Source of the DNA: Metellina segmentata
Lineage: Eukaryota > Arthropoda > Arachnida > Araneae > Tetragnathidae
Direction of reading: 5' to 3'
NCBI GenBank assembly: GCA_947359465.1
Contig: OX375883.1
Location: 96,050,293-96,114,292 of the forward strand
Length of the DNA stretch: 64,000 nt
Shown: piece by piece, positions 11,041-20,685 of the stretch
How the letters are laid out: each line of letters opens with the position of its first letter
Numbering within the stretch: position 1 is the stretch's first letter
The notes under the pieces: model-generated
The model's input: the letters and a program-made list of their open reading frames with translations, nothing else
Databases searched by the model: none
Told to the model about the DNA's origin: nothing
Program-made: the position numbers and the translations under genes

Positions 11041-12582
11041 TGGCATCCTCAATTGCTGAGGACAAAGATGATACAAGTGATTCATACGAATTAATTGTTG
11101 AAAAAAATAGTTTCATAGAGTTAGATGATGAAATACACAATTTAATTGAGTAGAGTTGTTAGAAGCAGATGTAGTGTTATCGGAAGAATATCATAGAAAA
11201 TGCGCTAGATCAATTAAAAAAAATGAATCGTATTTTAGTCGAGGTAAAAGTTAAATTTAATAATATAGGACAATTTAATGTCGCTCTTCAAAGTAAGCAA
11301 AATTAAGTTCGACTTCCAAAATTACTTTTGCAAAAATGGGATGGTAACCCTAAAAGGTACACTGAATTTATAAATACTTTTACTACTACAATTGATCAGA
11401 ATGAATCCCTTTCCAAAATAGAAAAATTTGCATACTTTAAATACATTGTTGGCAGGAACTGCTAGAAGTGTCGTAGCTTTGTTAGAATTGAATGAACAGA
11501 ACTCTTGACCAATCTTTGAAAACTCTTAAATCTCGTTTTGGAAATAAACAATTGATAGTGAGTCAATGCATAAATAAATTATTGACGTTAAAACCCGTTT
11601 AAAATGCCACGGATGTTAGAGCGGTGAGGCGTTTATTGAACGAAATTATCGTGTGTATAAGAAATTTAGAGACCCAAGGTATTGGGAAAGATTCATTTAG
11701 TCAATTACTATTTCCGATTCCATTAAAAGTTATTCCGGATGAGTTTACACTTAATTTCAATCCAACAAAAAAATCAAATGAAGAAACTAACGTTTCAAAT
11801 TTATTGGCTTCTATTCAAACTGAAATTGAGTGTCGCGAAGCATCAAATTTTCTAATTCAAGAAAATAGGTCCCTTCAAGCTTTTCCACGGTGGATGACCG
11901 ATCATGCATCTTTTGTAATAAATTGCACGATTCATTTCTTTGTGATAAAAGTGCTCAGGAAATATTGAATAAATTGAAGAGATAAAAAGATGTTTTGTTT
12001 GTGTCTTTAAATATCATACAAATAATTCAACATTTTGTACAAATACGAATAATACTTACAAAAAAGGTCTTGGCATCACACATCTATCTGTGTGTATGAT
12101 TCAAGTAAAAACAGACCACGATTTGTTTCCACCCCGAATCAAACTAAAGGCCAGAATTCCCTTGAAATACATCCATTATCCCCTTCATTTCATGAAAATT
12201 CAAATAGGGAGAAATTAAATTCGGAAACTAATGAGCAAGCCTTAGCTATTTCTCTGAAAGGAAATAATTTATGTGAGGAAAATACTTTGTTACAAAAACT
12301 TTTGAAATACTTAGTTACAAACATGTACTGTTGTAGCTACAGCTAGAGATAAAGGTGAATTAAAAAATATATATATTGACACTGGTGGTACACAAACTTT
12401 TAGTACATACAAATTTGCTTAAAAACTAGATTTAAAACCTATTAAAAAATGAAAATCTTTGTGCCTTTCGTTTGGAACCGAAAAACCTATTTCGAAATTG
12501 TTTCCAGTGGTAGAATTGCTCCTTTTGATTAAGAAACGCAAAGAAAAAATAAAAATTACCGATTTAGTTTCGTATCTCATTA
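11041..12582 (+). pseudogene. BEL/Pao gag-protease relic
   Basis: A broken plus-strand frame shows the BEL/Pao gag region (DUF1759-like: KWDGNPKRYTEFINTF, then a TARSVVALLELN block). Further on is the aspartic protease region (DUF1758-like: IDTGGTQTFSTYKFA, with the DTG active site near 12380). Stops and frameshifts separate the pieces; the longest surviving frames are 11624-11968 and 12092-12346. The reverse transcriptase that should follow is not found downstream. A hAT element has inserted in the protease end at 12591. Confidence 0.7.
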
Positions 12583-12590
12583 GTCATTAG

Positions 12591-13350
12591 TAGGGCAACT
12601 TTTTTCCACGCCTTCTACGCTGCATGTACAGTGCTAAAACAAAAATTCCTCCTACATGGGGTGTATGGTAAGTGAGTTATAACCGCAACATAAATGCAAC
12701 TTTTTGCAGAAACCCAATGTTTTAAAATATAGCTTAAAATTAATTAATATCAAATTACTATTTAATTTTTTGTTGTCTTAATCAACCCTTCGATCACGTG
12801 TGTCTGATCTTGCGAACACCGAAGTATTGCGGATCAAACAAGTTCATGGAAAGAAGGTGTTCGTCCTAAGACGATAGTGAAATAAATGGCAAGAAGTACT
12901 TTTAACACATGGGTTGGCACTCTTGATAATCCAAAGGAAACTTTCGTAATCGACTGCAGAGTTTGCGAGGTGAGTGTCGATCATCAAAATGTTGTTCGCC
13001 TTGTATATGACGTTTTAAAATCTCTGAATGTTGAGCGAAAGGATTTTACGCTCTAGTATCCGATACAGCACATTATATGACTGCGGCTGGCGCAGGTTTT
13101 CAATGTTAAAGAAATTACTGGCCAAGGATCGGCCAATCAACGTTCTTCTGTATTTCAGTATGTGTTATAATACTGTTATACACAACTAAAATTGTCAATA
13201 TATTTTGATTTTTTTTTTCATTTTTTACGAATAATTTATTTTATAATTTAGTATATCAAAAATAAATGCAATTTTATTTCCATAAATGCAACTTTAGGGA
13301 ATGATAAATGCAACTTTTCCCATTTTTACTGCAACAAAAAAATTGCCCTA
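12591..13350 (+). mobile_element. Non-autonomous hAT element with 8-bp TSD
   Basis: The ends are TAGGGCAACTTTTTT and its inverted counterpart AAAAAATTGCCCTA. The flanking 8-bp repeats are GTCATTAG at 12583-12590 and 13351-13358. TIR type and TSD length are those of hAT. Degenerate transposase traces occur inside (FVIDCRVCE near 12945 and VSDTAHYMTAAGAG near 13060). At 760 bp it is a deletion derivative. Its insertion splits the BEL/Pao relic. Confidence 0.85.
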
Positions 13351-13358
13351 GTCATTAG

Positions 13359-13963
13359 CAATGCTAGAAATTCAACTCCGGATGCAAAATCTATGACAAA
13401 GTTGTGAAATTTAAACTTTAGATATCGCTGATATAAACAACAATCTGTCTTATCAATTGCTATACTAGACAGCAATGTTTCTTGGTACTATCGTCACAGC
13501 GCGCGGAAGTAAAAATGAGTATGCAGGTTGTTGCACGCGGAGGCTTCGAGAAAACATCACACTTTACAAGCTTACAACTTGGCTTGTCAGTTAAAAGTTA
13601 TTTAAAAAGGACATTTTTATATAATTAATAATAGATAATATCGAAAGATATTTTTTGAATTTGCAATGGTATTTGTTTAAATTATTGCCTTCTAAAAATA
13701 AGTCCTCGATATAACTTTTATAGTATCCTTTAAGTTGATTTTTCTCAGATGCTACAATTTTGAGTTGTCACTTTTCTTTCCGGGATGACATATGCCATAT
13801 TGGCCAAAGTAAAAACGACTCACCCCCCCCCCTGGCAAATATTGCTCAATACCGGTTTTTGACATTGATAAATATTGTTTTCTGACATTGCTCAATATCA
13901 GTTTTACGATACTGCTCGATGTTCATTTTCAACATTACTCAATACCTGTTTCACAATATTGAG
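13359..13963. other. No gene; poly-C tract and degenerate short repeats
   Basis: A run of Cs lies at about 13823-13833. From about 13840 to 13960 several imperfect units containing ATTGCTCAATA or ATTACTCAATACC recur roughly every 35 bp. The SINE at 13964 inserted at the end of this array. Confidence 0.5.
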
Positions 13964-14297
13964 GCCGACCAACCGGTATAGTGGTTAAGGTGTTAGCCTC
14001 TAGATCGGAAGGTTCCTGGTTCGAATCCGGGTCCGGGCATGGATGTTTGTAAACGTATGGTGTAGAGGCGGCTGGTGCACCTTAAATCTGTCGTGGCCGA
14101 AAGTCCTCACGTTGGGTTGGCGTGGAAGTTTGGAGAGTGGGGTGCCAGCTCAGGTGTTGCTTCGTCATCTGACCGTGGTTCAAAATTACGAGGTGTTGTC
14201 CTCGGATCTTTCCCTTAAGGGACTGATCCCGGACCGTCGTCAATAGCCCGTTGTGTTGCTCTAGTACGACGTTAACTAAAATTACCATTACCATTAC
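13964..14297 (+). mobile_element. SINE family 1, full length, with TSD
   Basis: 334 bp flanked by CACAATATTGAG at 13952-13963 and 14298-14309. The head is tRNA-derived: A-box-like ATAGTGGTTAAGG and B box GGTTCGAATCC. The body contains GGCGTGGAAGTTTGGAGAGT and a palindrome CCCTTAAGGG. The tail is an ATTACC hexamer repeat. It should be transcribed by RNA polymerase III from its internal boxes. Confidence 0.9.
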
Positions 14298-14499
14298 CAC
14301 AATATTGAGTTATTTACATTCAATATTAATCAATTTTTCTTCTTATTGCTTATATGATTGTTTATTTAGAGGGCACACAAGATTACTGCCATCTGACATT
14401 TTAAGTAGAATTTAAAAAAATATTAATAATTAAAATATATAATACAATATTTTATAAAATTGAAGAAAGTATTATTTTTTTAATACTTTTAATTAATAG

Positions 14500-14830
14500 A
14501 TGGTAATGGTAATTTTAGTTAACGTCGTACTAGAGCAACACAACGCGCTATTGACGACGGTCCGGAATCAGTCCCTTAAGGGAAAGATTCGAGGACAACA
14601 CCTCGTAATTTTGAACCACGGTCAGATGACGAAGCAACACCTGAGCTGGCACCCCACTCTCCAAACTTCCACACCAACCCAACGTGAGGACTTTCGGCCA
14701 CGACAGATTTAAGGTGCACCAGCCGACTCTACACCATACGTTTACAAACATCCATGCCCGGACCCGAATTCGAACCAGGAACCTTCCGATCTAAAGGTTA
14801 ACACCTTAATCACAATACCGGTTGGTCGGC
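14500..14830 (-). mobile_element. SINE family 1, full length, with TSD, inverted to its neighbour
   Basis: Same family as 13964-14297 but on the opposite strand, about 200 bp away. The TSD is TTAATTAATAG at 14489-14499 and 14831-14841. The different TSDs show two independent insertions rather than one inverted duplication. Confidence 0.9.
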
Positions 14831-14841
14831 TTAATTAATAG

Positions 14842-17469
14842 AACTATATTTATAACAATTTTTGTAATTATTGCATAATATATAAATGTTCTTTGATGAT
14901 TATTGTTTAACATCACTACAAAGTTTTAATAGAAGAGAAGAAAAAAATTTGGAGGAATAACCATGAGTGTCCTCTAAGTAAATCATCACATATTGCATAA
15001 ACAGGATATGAACCTTGTTAAAAACGCTTAGGGGAAGGTTATATTCTTTACAATTTTAGTAGTTCATGATATCTATAAAATTCAGCGAAATTCAGTTTAG
15101 GGAATGGTTGTCAGGTCATGTTAAGCATGTTCACATTAATGAGGTTTGACTTTTCTTAGCATAAAAGGAAACACATAAAATGGCTATACATCATTTTTAC
15201 GTGAACAAAATTTATAAATTCTGTAGAATGACAAATCTTTACTCTTAAAATGTTGGTTAATTCAGAAAATAAACTAATGAAACAGTTCTTTGAAATCAAA
15301 TGTTATCCTTTTGCAAAAACCTTTCGCTGCAAGAGGAAAATTAGCAAGTGGGGGTTTAACCCCCACCCTTTGTGCTCTCACTAATTTCCCAAAGTTGGCA
15401 CACCACCATCCCAATCACTTTAGCATCCTTAAGGCAGGGATGCCAGTTAATTTCAGATAAAAGAGGATATTTTTTTTTGGGGGGGGGGGTGAGTCAAAGC
15501 AAGTTTTTTCACTAATTTGTATGAAATTATAAGAATCCTATCCTAGTTTTTTCATTTTTAATATTGCTGTTAAACTTTTTTTAAGAAAACAAATTTAAGT
15601 TTGATCTAATCGTGATTTTTAAAAAATCCCTTGATTTAAATAAACATACCCTGTTTATTTTAACTAAGCAATCAAATATAATCTGTGCCGACTGAATGTG
15701 AAGCAAACAATACATAAATATGTTAAGGTACTCATCGAGTTTCAGATAGTAAACATAATTACGAATTCGTCTGTATTTGATTGCAGATTTTTATTAGAAA
15801 TATCAAACTGTTATGCTTACACTGATAAATGATAGAAATGAAGTTTATATAGAGTTGCTAGAAATATATTATGAACAATCAAGATTGAAGTATACTAAGT
15901 GCTTATGGCTTTTAAGACACTTTTGTGTTCGATTTCCAACATAATCTTTCAGAAGTATTTACCTTTATCATTTAACTTATTTTATCATGCGATCTCTTTA
16001 AATAAAAGGTTGTTGAATTCACATGAAAAACATGTGTAGTTAAATTGAAATGTGTGTTTGCTTGAAAACCTTTTCCTTTTGCTTGAAAACAAGCTGCAAA
16101 TAATATACAGTTAGGAAACTGCAATATAGCTGTCAGAAATCCAAAGACAAAATATCTAGAAGTTGAACTCAAAAACATTTCAAAAATACAGTTTGCAGGT
16201 ACAGTTGGATGTAAAAAAGAAAATATACAGCATTGTTTCCTATCAGTTTACAATCAAGTGGTTTTTTATAAATATTTAAAAAATTAAACAAGTGTACGAA
16301 AAAATTCAGTATAAAAAATTACATAGATTTATATACACATTTTTGTGGCAACACTTTTTGTACTCAGTTGTGGCAGGCAACTGGACCCCTGCTTTATTAG
16401 GATGATGACAACCAAGCAAAATTAAAATTTTCAGTCCTGCCCTTTATTTTAAAATGTTGAATTCATTGGTCTTTTTGAATTCTTTCTGTTTCTGTAAATA
16501 TGAAGAATTTTTTTATATGAATACTTATACCTTTTTGTAAATCAGTATATTTGGCTTTTATCTCATGCCTTCTGTATTTAGTTTTATAGATAAGTTTCAG
16601 GGTATTCTTTTGTGAAATTTAATTTTTCTGTTTGTATAGCACACAACTTAAGGAAAACTCACTTGTATCTCACAATAGGCAAACCAAATTTCATTTTTAT
16701 TTTGCTGCGCATTCATTTAAAAATTCAAGTGAAGACAAAAAATAGAATGTTTCAATAAATTCCTTAATAGTTGTGAAATTTAGATTTAGAGTTTACAAAT
16801 CGAAAAATTTAAAAAGAAAATCAGTCCTAAGGAGATTTTCTATTTTTTAATTACGTTCCTTAATGTTTTATTTATTTTCTGTTAAGCTCTTAAATCAGTG
16901 TTTTTCTACAAAATTCTTCCTTGGCGAAAAAAAAGATACCAAAAGTGTTGCCACAAAAGTCTATATCAAATCTGTAAAAAATTCCTTTCAGTTGTATTTT
17001 CAATAAATTCATTTAAAATTTTCAAAAAATTCCAATTTATTTCAAGGGCATGCACGTTTTATTTAAGAATGTAAACTAATGAGCAACAGGTGTATAAATA
17101 ATTTCAGAAATATTTTCCAGTTTCCACAAATTTGCAATTAAGACATAGCACTTTTACTATTGATTTCCAGATGAAAAAGGCCATTTGCAAATTTAAATCA
17201 TTTTAAGTAATAATCATTTTAAGTGGTTCATCCTAGTAGCTATTGTTGAATAAAGAGTGAAGGAAATATCAAACACAAATATACTCTTATGAAGACTGCC
17301 GAAAAGGTAACAACCACAGGTAGAATTCATGACTACAGTTCAAAATGTATCATTTAAAAACTCTTTTCAGCTTTTGGCTAAAAGGGTAGGGAATTCAGTT
17401 TAAAGGATATGTAGGTACAAAAAATGAGGGTTTCAAACATCCTAAGTCATTTTAAAAGAACTCTATAAA
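14842..17469. other. AT-rich non-coding stretch with one inverted repeat
   Basis: No convincing gene; frames are short and low-complexity. A G run and T run near 15472-15490 and many homopolymers are present. The one structure is the inverted repeat listed at 16315-16985. Confidence 0.5.
16315..16985. repeat. Inverted repeat pair, possible MITE
   Basis: The left arm, about 16315-16362, contains TTTGTGGCAACACTTTTTGT. The right arm, about 16934-16985, contains CCAAAAGTGTTGCCACAAAA, its inverse, with flanking TATA and ATAGA words also inverted. Spacing is about 570 bp. No TSD could be defined. Confidence 0.5.
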
Positions 17470-17970
17470 TGTTATTTGCTGTCTTTGCTGCACAGTTATG
17501 TACCAAACAAAAATCCTTTTGGACCTCTTAGTTCATCCTTGGAAAATGCATGTCTTAGTGAAAATCTGTTCTATTATTTCACTGTTTTTCTTTGCAAACA
17601 TTTTCTTTTACATATTTCACAAAAAGCAACGAAAACTACTTTTACAGAATTATTCTCAACTGAAAATGTTTTCTCATACTCCATTCATGTGGTTTCTGTC
17701 GAGTGTCGATTTGTCTATGCAATCATAAGTCCTAACAGTCCACAAATACTTTGTTACATTTTACAAGTGAAAGGTTTGTCACTTATGTGCAAATTTTTAA
17801 ATGTTTTATTTCTGTCTGTTTTACTATGTTCCCTTAACTGAAAATATTTTCTATCACATTTCGCAATCGCATCACTTCTCTCTGTTAGATCAAAGTATCA
17901 TGTCAAGTCCATCTAACCTTCCAACAGGAGAGGATAAATTGAACTTTACAGAAAACATTTTTCACCATGT
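17470..17970 (-). pseudogene. C2H2 zinc-finger relic
   Basis: Read on the minus strand this stretch keeps the skeleton of tandem C2H2 fingers like those at 19479 and 53388. Near 17610-17625 is CEICK. Near 17745-17770 is a DKPFTCK linker-finger junction. Near 17835-17860 is CEM followed by two stops and KIF. Finger spacing is roughly retained but stops and indels are frequent. Plus-strand frames of 121 and 140 codons here are shadows. Confidence 0.65.
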
Positions 17971-18225
17971 ATGGACTGGTCTTCTTGGATCCCAATATTT
18001 CTGTGACTGGCATTATTCGTATGTGAGTGATGTTTCGCACAAATATGATTTAAATAGAGTTAAAACAAACACAATAATTGGAAAAAGTGGGGTTTGTTTA
18101 GAGCCCCAATATCTTCAAGTGTATGTGCCTTTGATTCCCGATCAAAATTATGGTGGAGTGGTAGCATTCATGACAGTGACGATTTATCGCCAAATATGGC
18201 AACCTTCAATTTACCTTTTTTAAGG

Positions 18226-18506
18226 CAACCCTATTTAGAATTTTGTAGAATTGAAGACATTCTCTGATTGAAATTAAAACATGCTCTGAATAGAATTTAG
18301 ACGTGGTCTGATTGCTTTAGATTTGTATTTCTTGGTCAACGATAAGCGATAATGACGCTTAATACAGCACTTCTTTTTTATCCTTGCTTTTGGTCCGTCT
18401 TTTTTTCGATTTTGTTTCAAGTCTTTGGAAGTAAGTTGATTTTTTTCGTCGTTGACTTACCCAATAATAGGTATGGCAGTATCCAATGCTATTGAGGTGC
18501 CGTCAA
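18226..18506. other. No gene seen upstream of the SINE
   Basis: AT-rich DNA up to a SINE insertion site. Bases 18476-18506 may belong to the same unit as 18841-18988, from which the SINE separates them. Confidence 0.35.
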
Positions 18507-18521
18507 AGGGTCCCTTAAGGG

Positions 18522-18825
18522 TAATGGTTATTTTAGTTAACGTCGCAGCTAACTAGAGCAACACAACAGGCTATTGACGACGGTCCGGGATCATCCCTTA
18601 ACGGAAAGATTCGAGGACAACACCTGGTAATTTTGAACCACAGACAGATGACGAAGCAACACCTGAGCTGGGCCCCACTCTCCAAACTTCCACGCCAACC
18701 TAACATGAGGACTTTTGGCCACCTCTACACCATCGAATACAAACAACCATGCCCGGACCCGGGTTCGAGCCAGGAACCTTCCAATCTAGAGGCTAACACC
18801 TTAACCACTATACCGGTTGGTCGGC
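18522..18825 (-). mobile_element. SINE family 1 with TSD
   Basis: Minus-strand copy with the family head at 18825 (GCCGACCAACCGG) and ATTACC-type tail at 18522. Flanked by AGGGTCCCTTAAGGG at 18507-18521 and 18826-18840. A small internal deletion removes part of the region between head and body. Confidence 0.85.
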
Positions 18826-18840
18826 AGGGTCCCTTAAGGG

Positions 18841-18988
18841 AAGGCATTTTGTAAAAGATCAGTTTGACGGCTACCTTGCCGAATACATTTGGCGGCTGCA
18901 ACATTTGGGGACGGAGGTGCAAAGGAAGTTTCTGGCCTTCGTCCAGGAAATAAACCGGATTTACAACGTAGCGGAGGAAACAAAATGA
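18841..18988 (+). pseudogene. Possible Merlin/ISXO2-type transposase C-terminal fragment
   Basis: One plus-strand frame across this stretch reads FDGYLAEYIWRLQH, later FLAFVQEINRIYN, then stops. This resembles the C-terminal end of ISXO2-like (Merlin) transposases, where an aromatic-rich YLAEF-W segment is conserved. The frame meets a stop just upstream of the SINE, so only about 50 residues support the call. Weak assignment. Confidence 0.35.
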
Positions 18989-19379
18989 GGGCAAGTTTCA
19001 TTTTTCTATTTTTTCACTGACTTATCTACCATGAAATAACGATCAAATCCATGTGTGCAAAGGTTCACAGTGTGGATTTTGCTACATGGGCACCATCTTG
19101 TTTTGACTACAAAAAAAAATGCTTTGCCGCCACTGTCACATATACTACCCTTTCACCAAAACCATTATTAGACATTTATTTTTATTTTTAAAGAGTCATT
19201 CCGAATGTAACGGAGTGAAAGTAAATTTTAGAATTTATGTTACAAATACATGGTATTTTTGTCCCAGGTTTTAACTATTGAACTTGTACGAGTTAAATTT
19301 GAATCAGGACTTTTTTCAATAAAATCTCTGTTTGAATCGAGTTGATTTGTATCGGCATGCCGTGTCTATGTAATTGGAG
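18989..19379. other. Downstream flank of the zinc-finger ORF, no gene
   Basis: AT-rich sequence that would be the 3' flank of the minus-strand zinc-finger gene. No separate element is recognised. Confidence 0.4.
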
Positions 19380-19478
19380 TAAACCCTTTAATACATATTT
19401 CACAGTTAAAGGGTTTCTCACCTGAGTGAACAAGCATGTCTCATCAAGTGAGATGTTCCAAAAAAGGTTTTCTTATAC

Positions 19479-20033
19479 TTAATACTTAAATGGCTTTTCT
19501 CCACTGTGGATACGCTCATGTAATCGCAAGGATGATTTTTGCGAGTACACTTTGTTACATATTTCACAACTGAACGGTTTCTCACCTGTATGAATGCGTC
19601 TGTGTTTTGCTAAAGTCATTTGTAGTGAAAATGCTTTTTTGCACACTTCACACTCGTATGGTTTCTCTCCAGTGTGGATACGTTCGTGCGATTGTAAGTG
19701 TGAACTGTCTATGAACGCTCTGTTACATATTTCACAAGGAAAAGGTTTCTCACCTGTGTGAATGCGCCTATGTTTTACTAAATTAATCTTCACTGAGAAC
19801 GTTTTTTTGCACACTTCACACTCATATGGCTTTTCACCAGTATGGATACGTCTATGTGATCTTAAATTGGAAATTTGTGCAAACCCTGTGTTACATATTT
19901 CACACTTAAAAGGCTTCTCACCTGTGTGGACACGCAAATGGGTTACTAAATAACCCTTCTGTGAAAATATTTTCTTGCACACTTGACACTCATGGAGCTT
20001 CTCACAGCTGTCCATTTGTACATGCATTTTCAA
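19479..20033 (-). CDS. C2H2 zinc-finger protein, six fingers, C-terminally truncated
   Basis: 184 residues with six tandem C2H2 fingers joined by canonical TGEKP linkers, after a 14-residue leader (MKMHVQMDSCEKLH). Finger starts fall near residues 15, 43, 71, 99, 127 and 155. Fingers alternate between an ECEVCKK type and a CEICN type. After the last SGEKPFKY the frame stops. Beyond it (19380-19475) a seventh, frame-broken finger remnant and another [10 protein letters not shown] are visible, so the protein was once longer. A nuclear DNA-binding regulator is the usual role of this class; no KRAB, BTB or ZAD domain is present in this exon. Upstream exons are possible. Confidence 0.75.
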   Translation of the reverse strand: MKMHVQMDSCEKLHECQVCKKIFSQKGYLVTHLRVHTGEKPFKCEICNTGFAQISNLRSHRRIHTGEKPYECEVCKKTFSVKINLVKHRRIHTGEKPFPCEICNRAFIDSSHLQSHERIHTGEKPYECEVCKKAFSLQMTLAKHRRIHTGEKPFSCEICNKVYSQKSSLRLHERIHSGEKPFKY

Positions 20034-20500
20034 ATCCCTTTTACTTCCCAGCAGTTTGTAGCAGGTAGAACAGTTCTAATCTTTAGCAAATGTGATAGCG
20101 ATGAGGCAATTCTAGGTCATACTGTTGTTTTCCACACTAGTTGCAGCTTAGAAATAATTCTATTTAGGATAAAACTGAGCTATTGGCAGATCAGTTTCGC
20201 GTTGGAAACATTTTGTTACAATTTTCCGATCGAAAGTTTATTTACATGGAATGTTTCCTAATGCTTTGTTGTCAGATGTTTTTGACAATTGTAAGAGTGA
20301 ACTGTCGAGATTTGGCGGGTTTTATAAAACGCAACAAATTAATAAAGAAAACGCGCCTTTAAGAATCGAATTCCAACTCCAAAACAAAAACAATTCTTAT
20401 CTCTTCACGCAGCTTATGAAAATACATATCGCTTAAAGTTCTTACAGGGCCACGGAAACCTACGGAAACCCAGTTGGTTGTGAATCAGATAAAAGACGTT
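20034..20500. other. No gene seen between the zinc-finger ORF and the P-type element
   Basis: This is the upstream flank of the minus-strand zinc-finger ORF and the left flank of the P-type element. No clear splice-linked exon or promoter motif is recognised. Confidence 0.4.
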
Positions 20501-20685
20501 CAGGGCAGCTTGATCGAGGCCAACGAAAAGAGAAGGCCAGGGAGCTCGCGTCGTCACGTGATCCCACGTCACAATCGCCGGCTGACTTCGGGAGAATTCT
20601 ATCTGTTACTACTCTACTTTAGCCCTTGTTTTGTTAGCGTATCTTGGAATAAAACGGTCGTGTTTGAACTAAAAGAGGAATCAAA

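Noticed and set aside
14043..14751. Mirror ORFs of about 70 codons on both strands in SINE copies, repeated at 41319-41570
   Set aside because: They are the SINE body read in either direction. The identical frames arise from shared sequence, not from a gene.
17476..18223. Overlapping plus-strand ORFs of 121 and 140 codons
   Set aside because: They lie antisense to a zinc-finger relic; regular finger spacing removes stops in the reverse frame.
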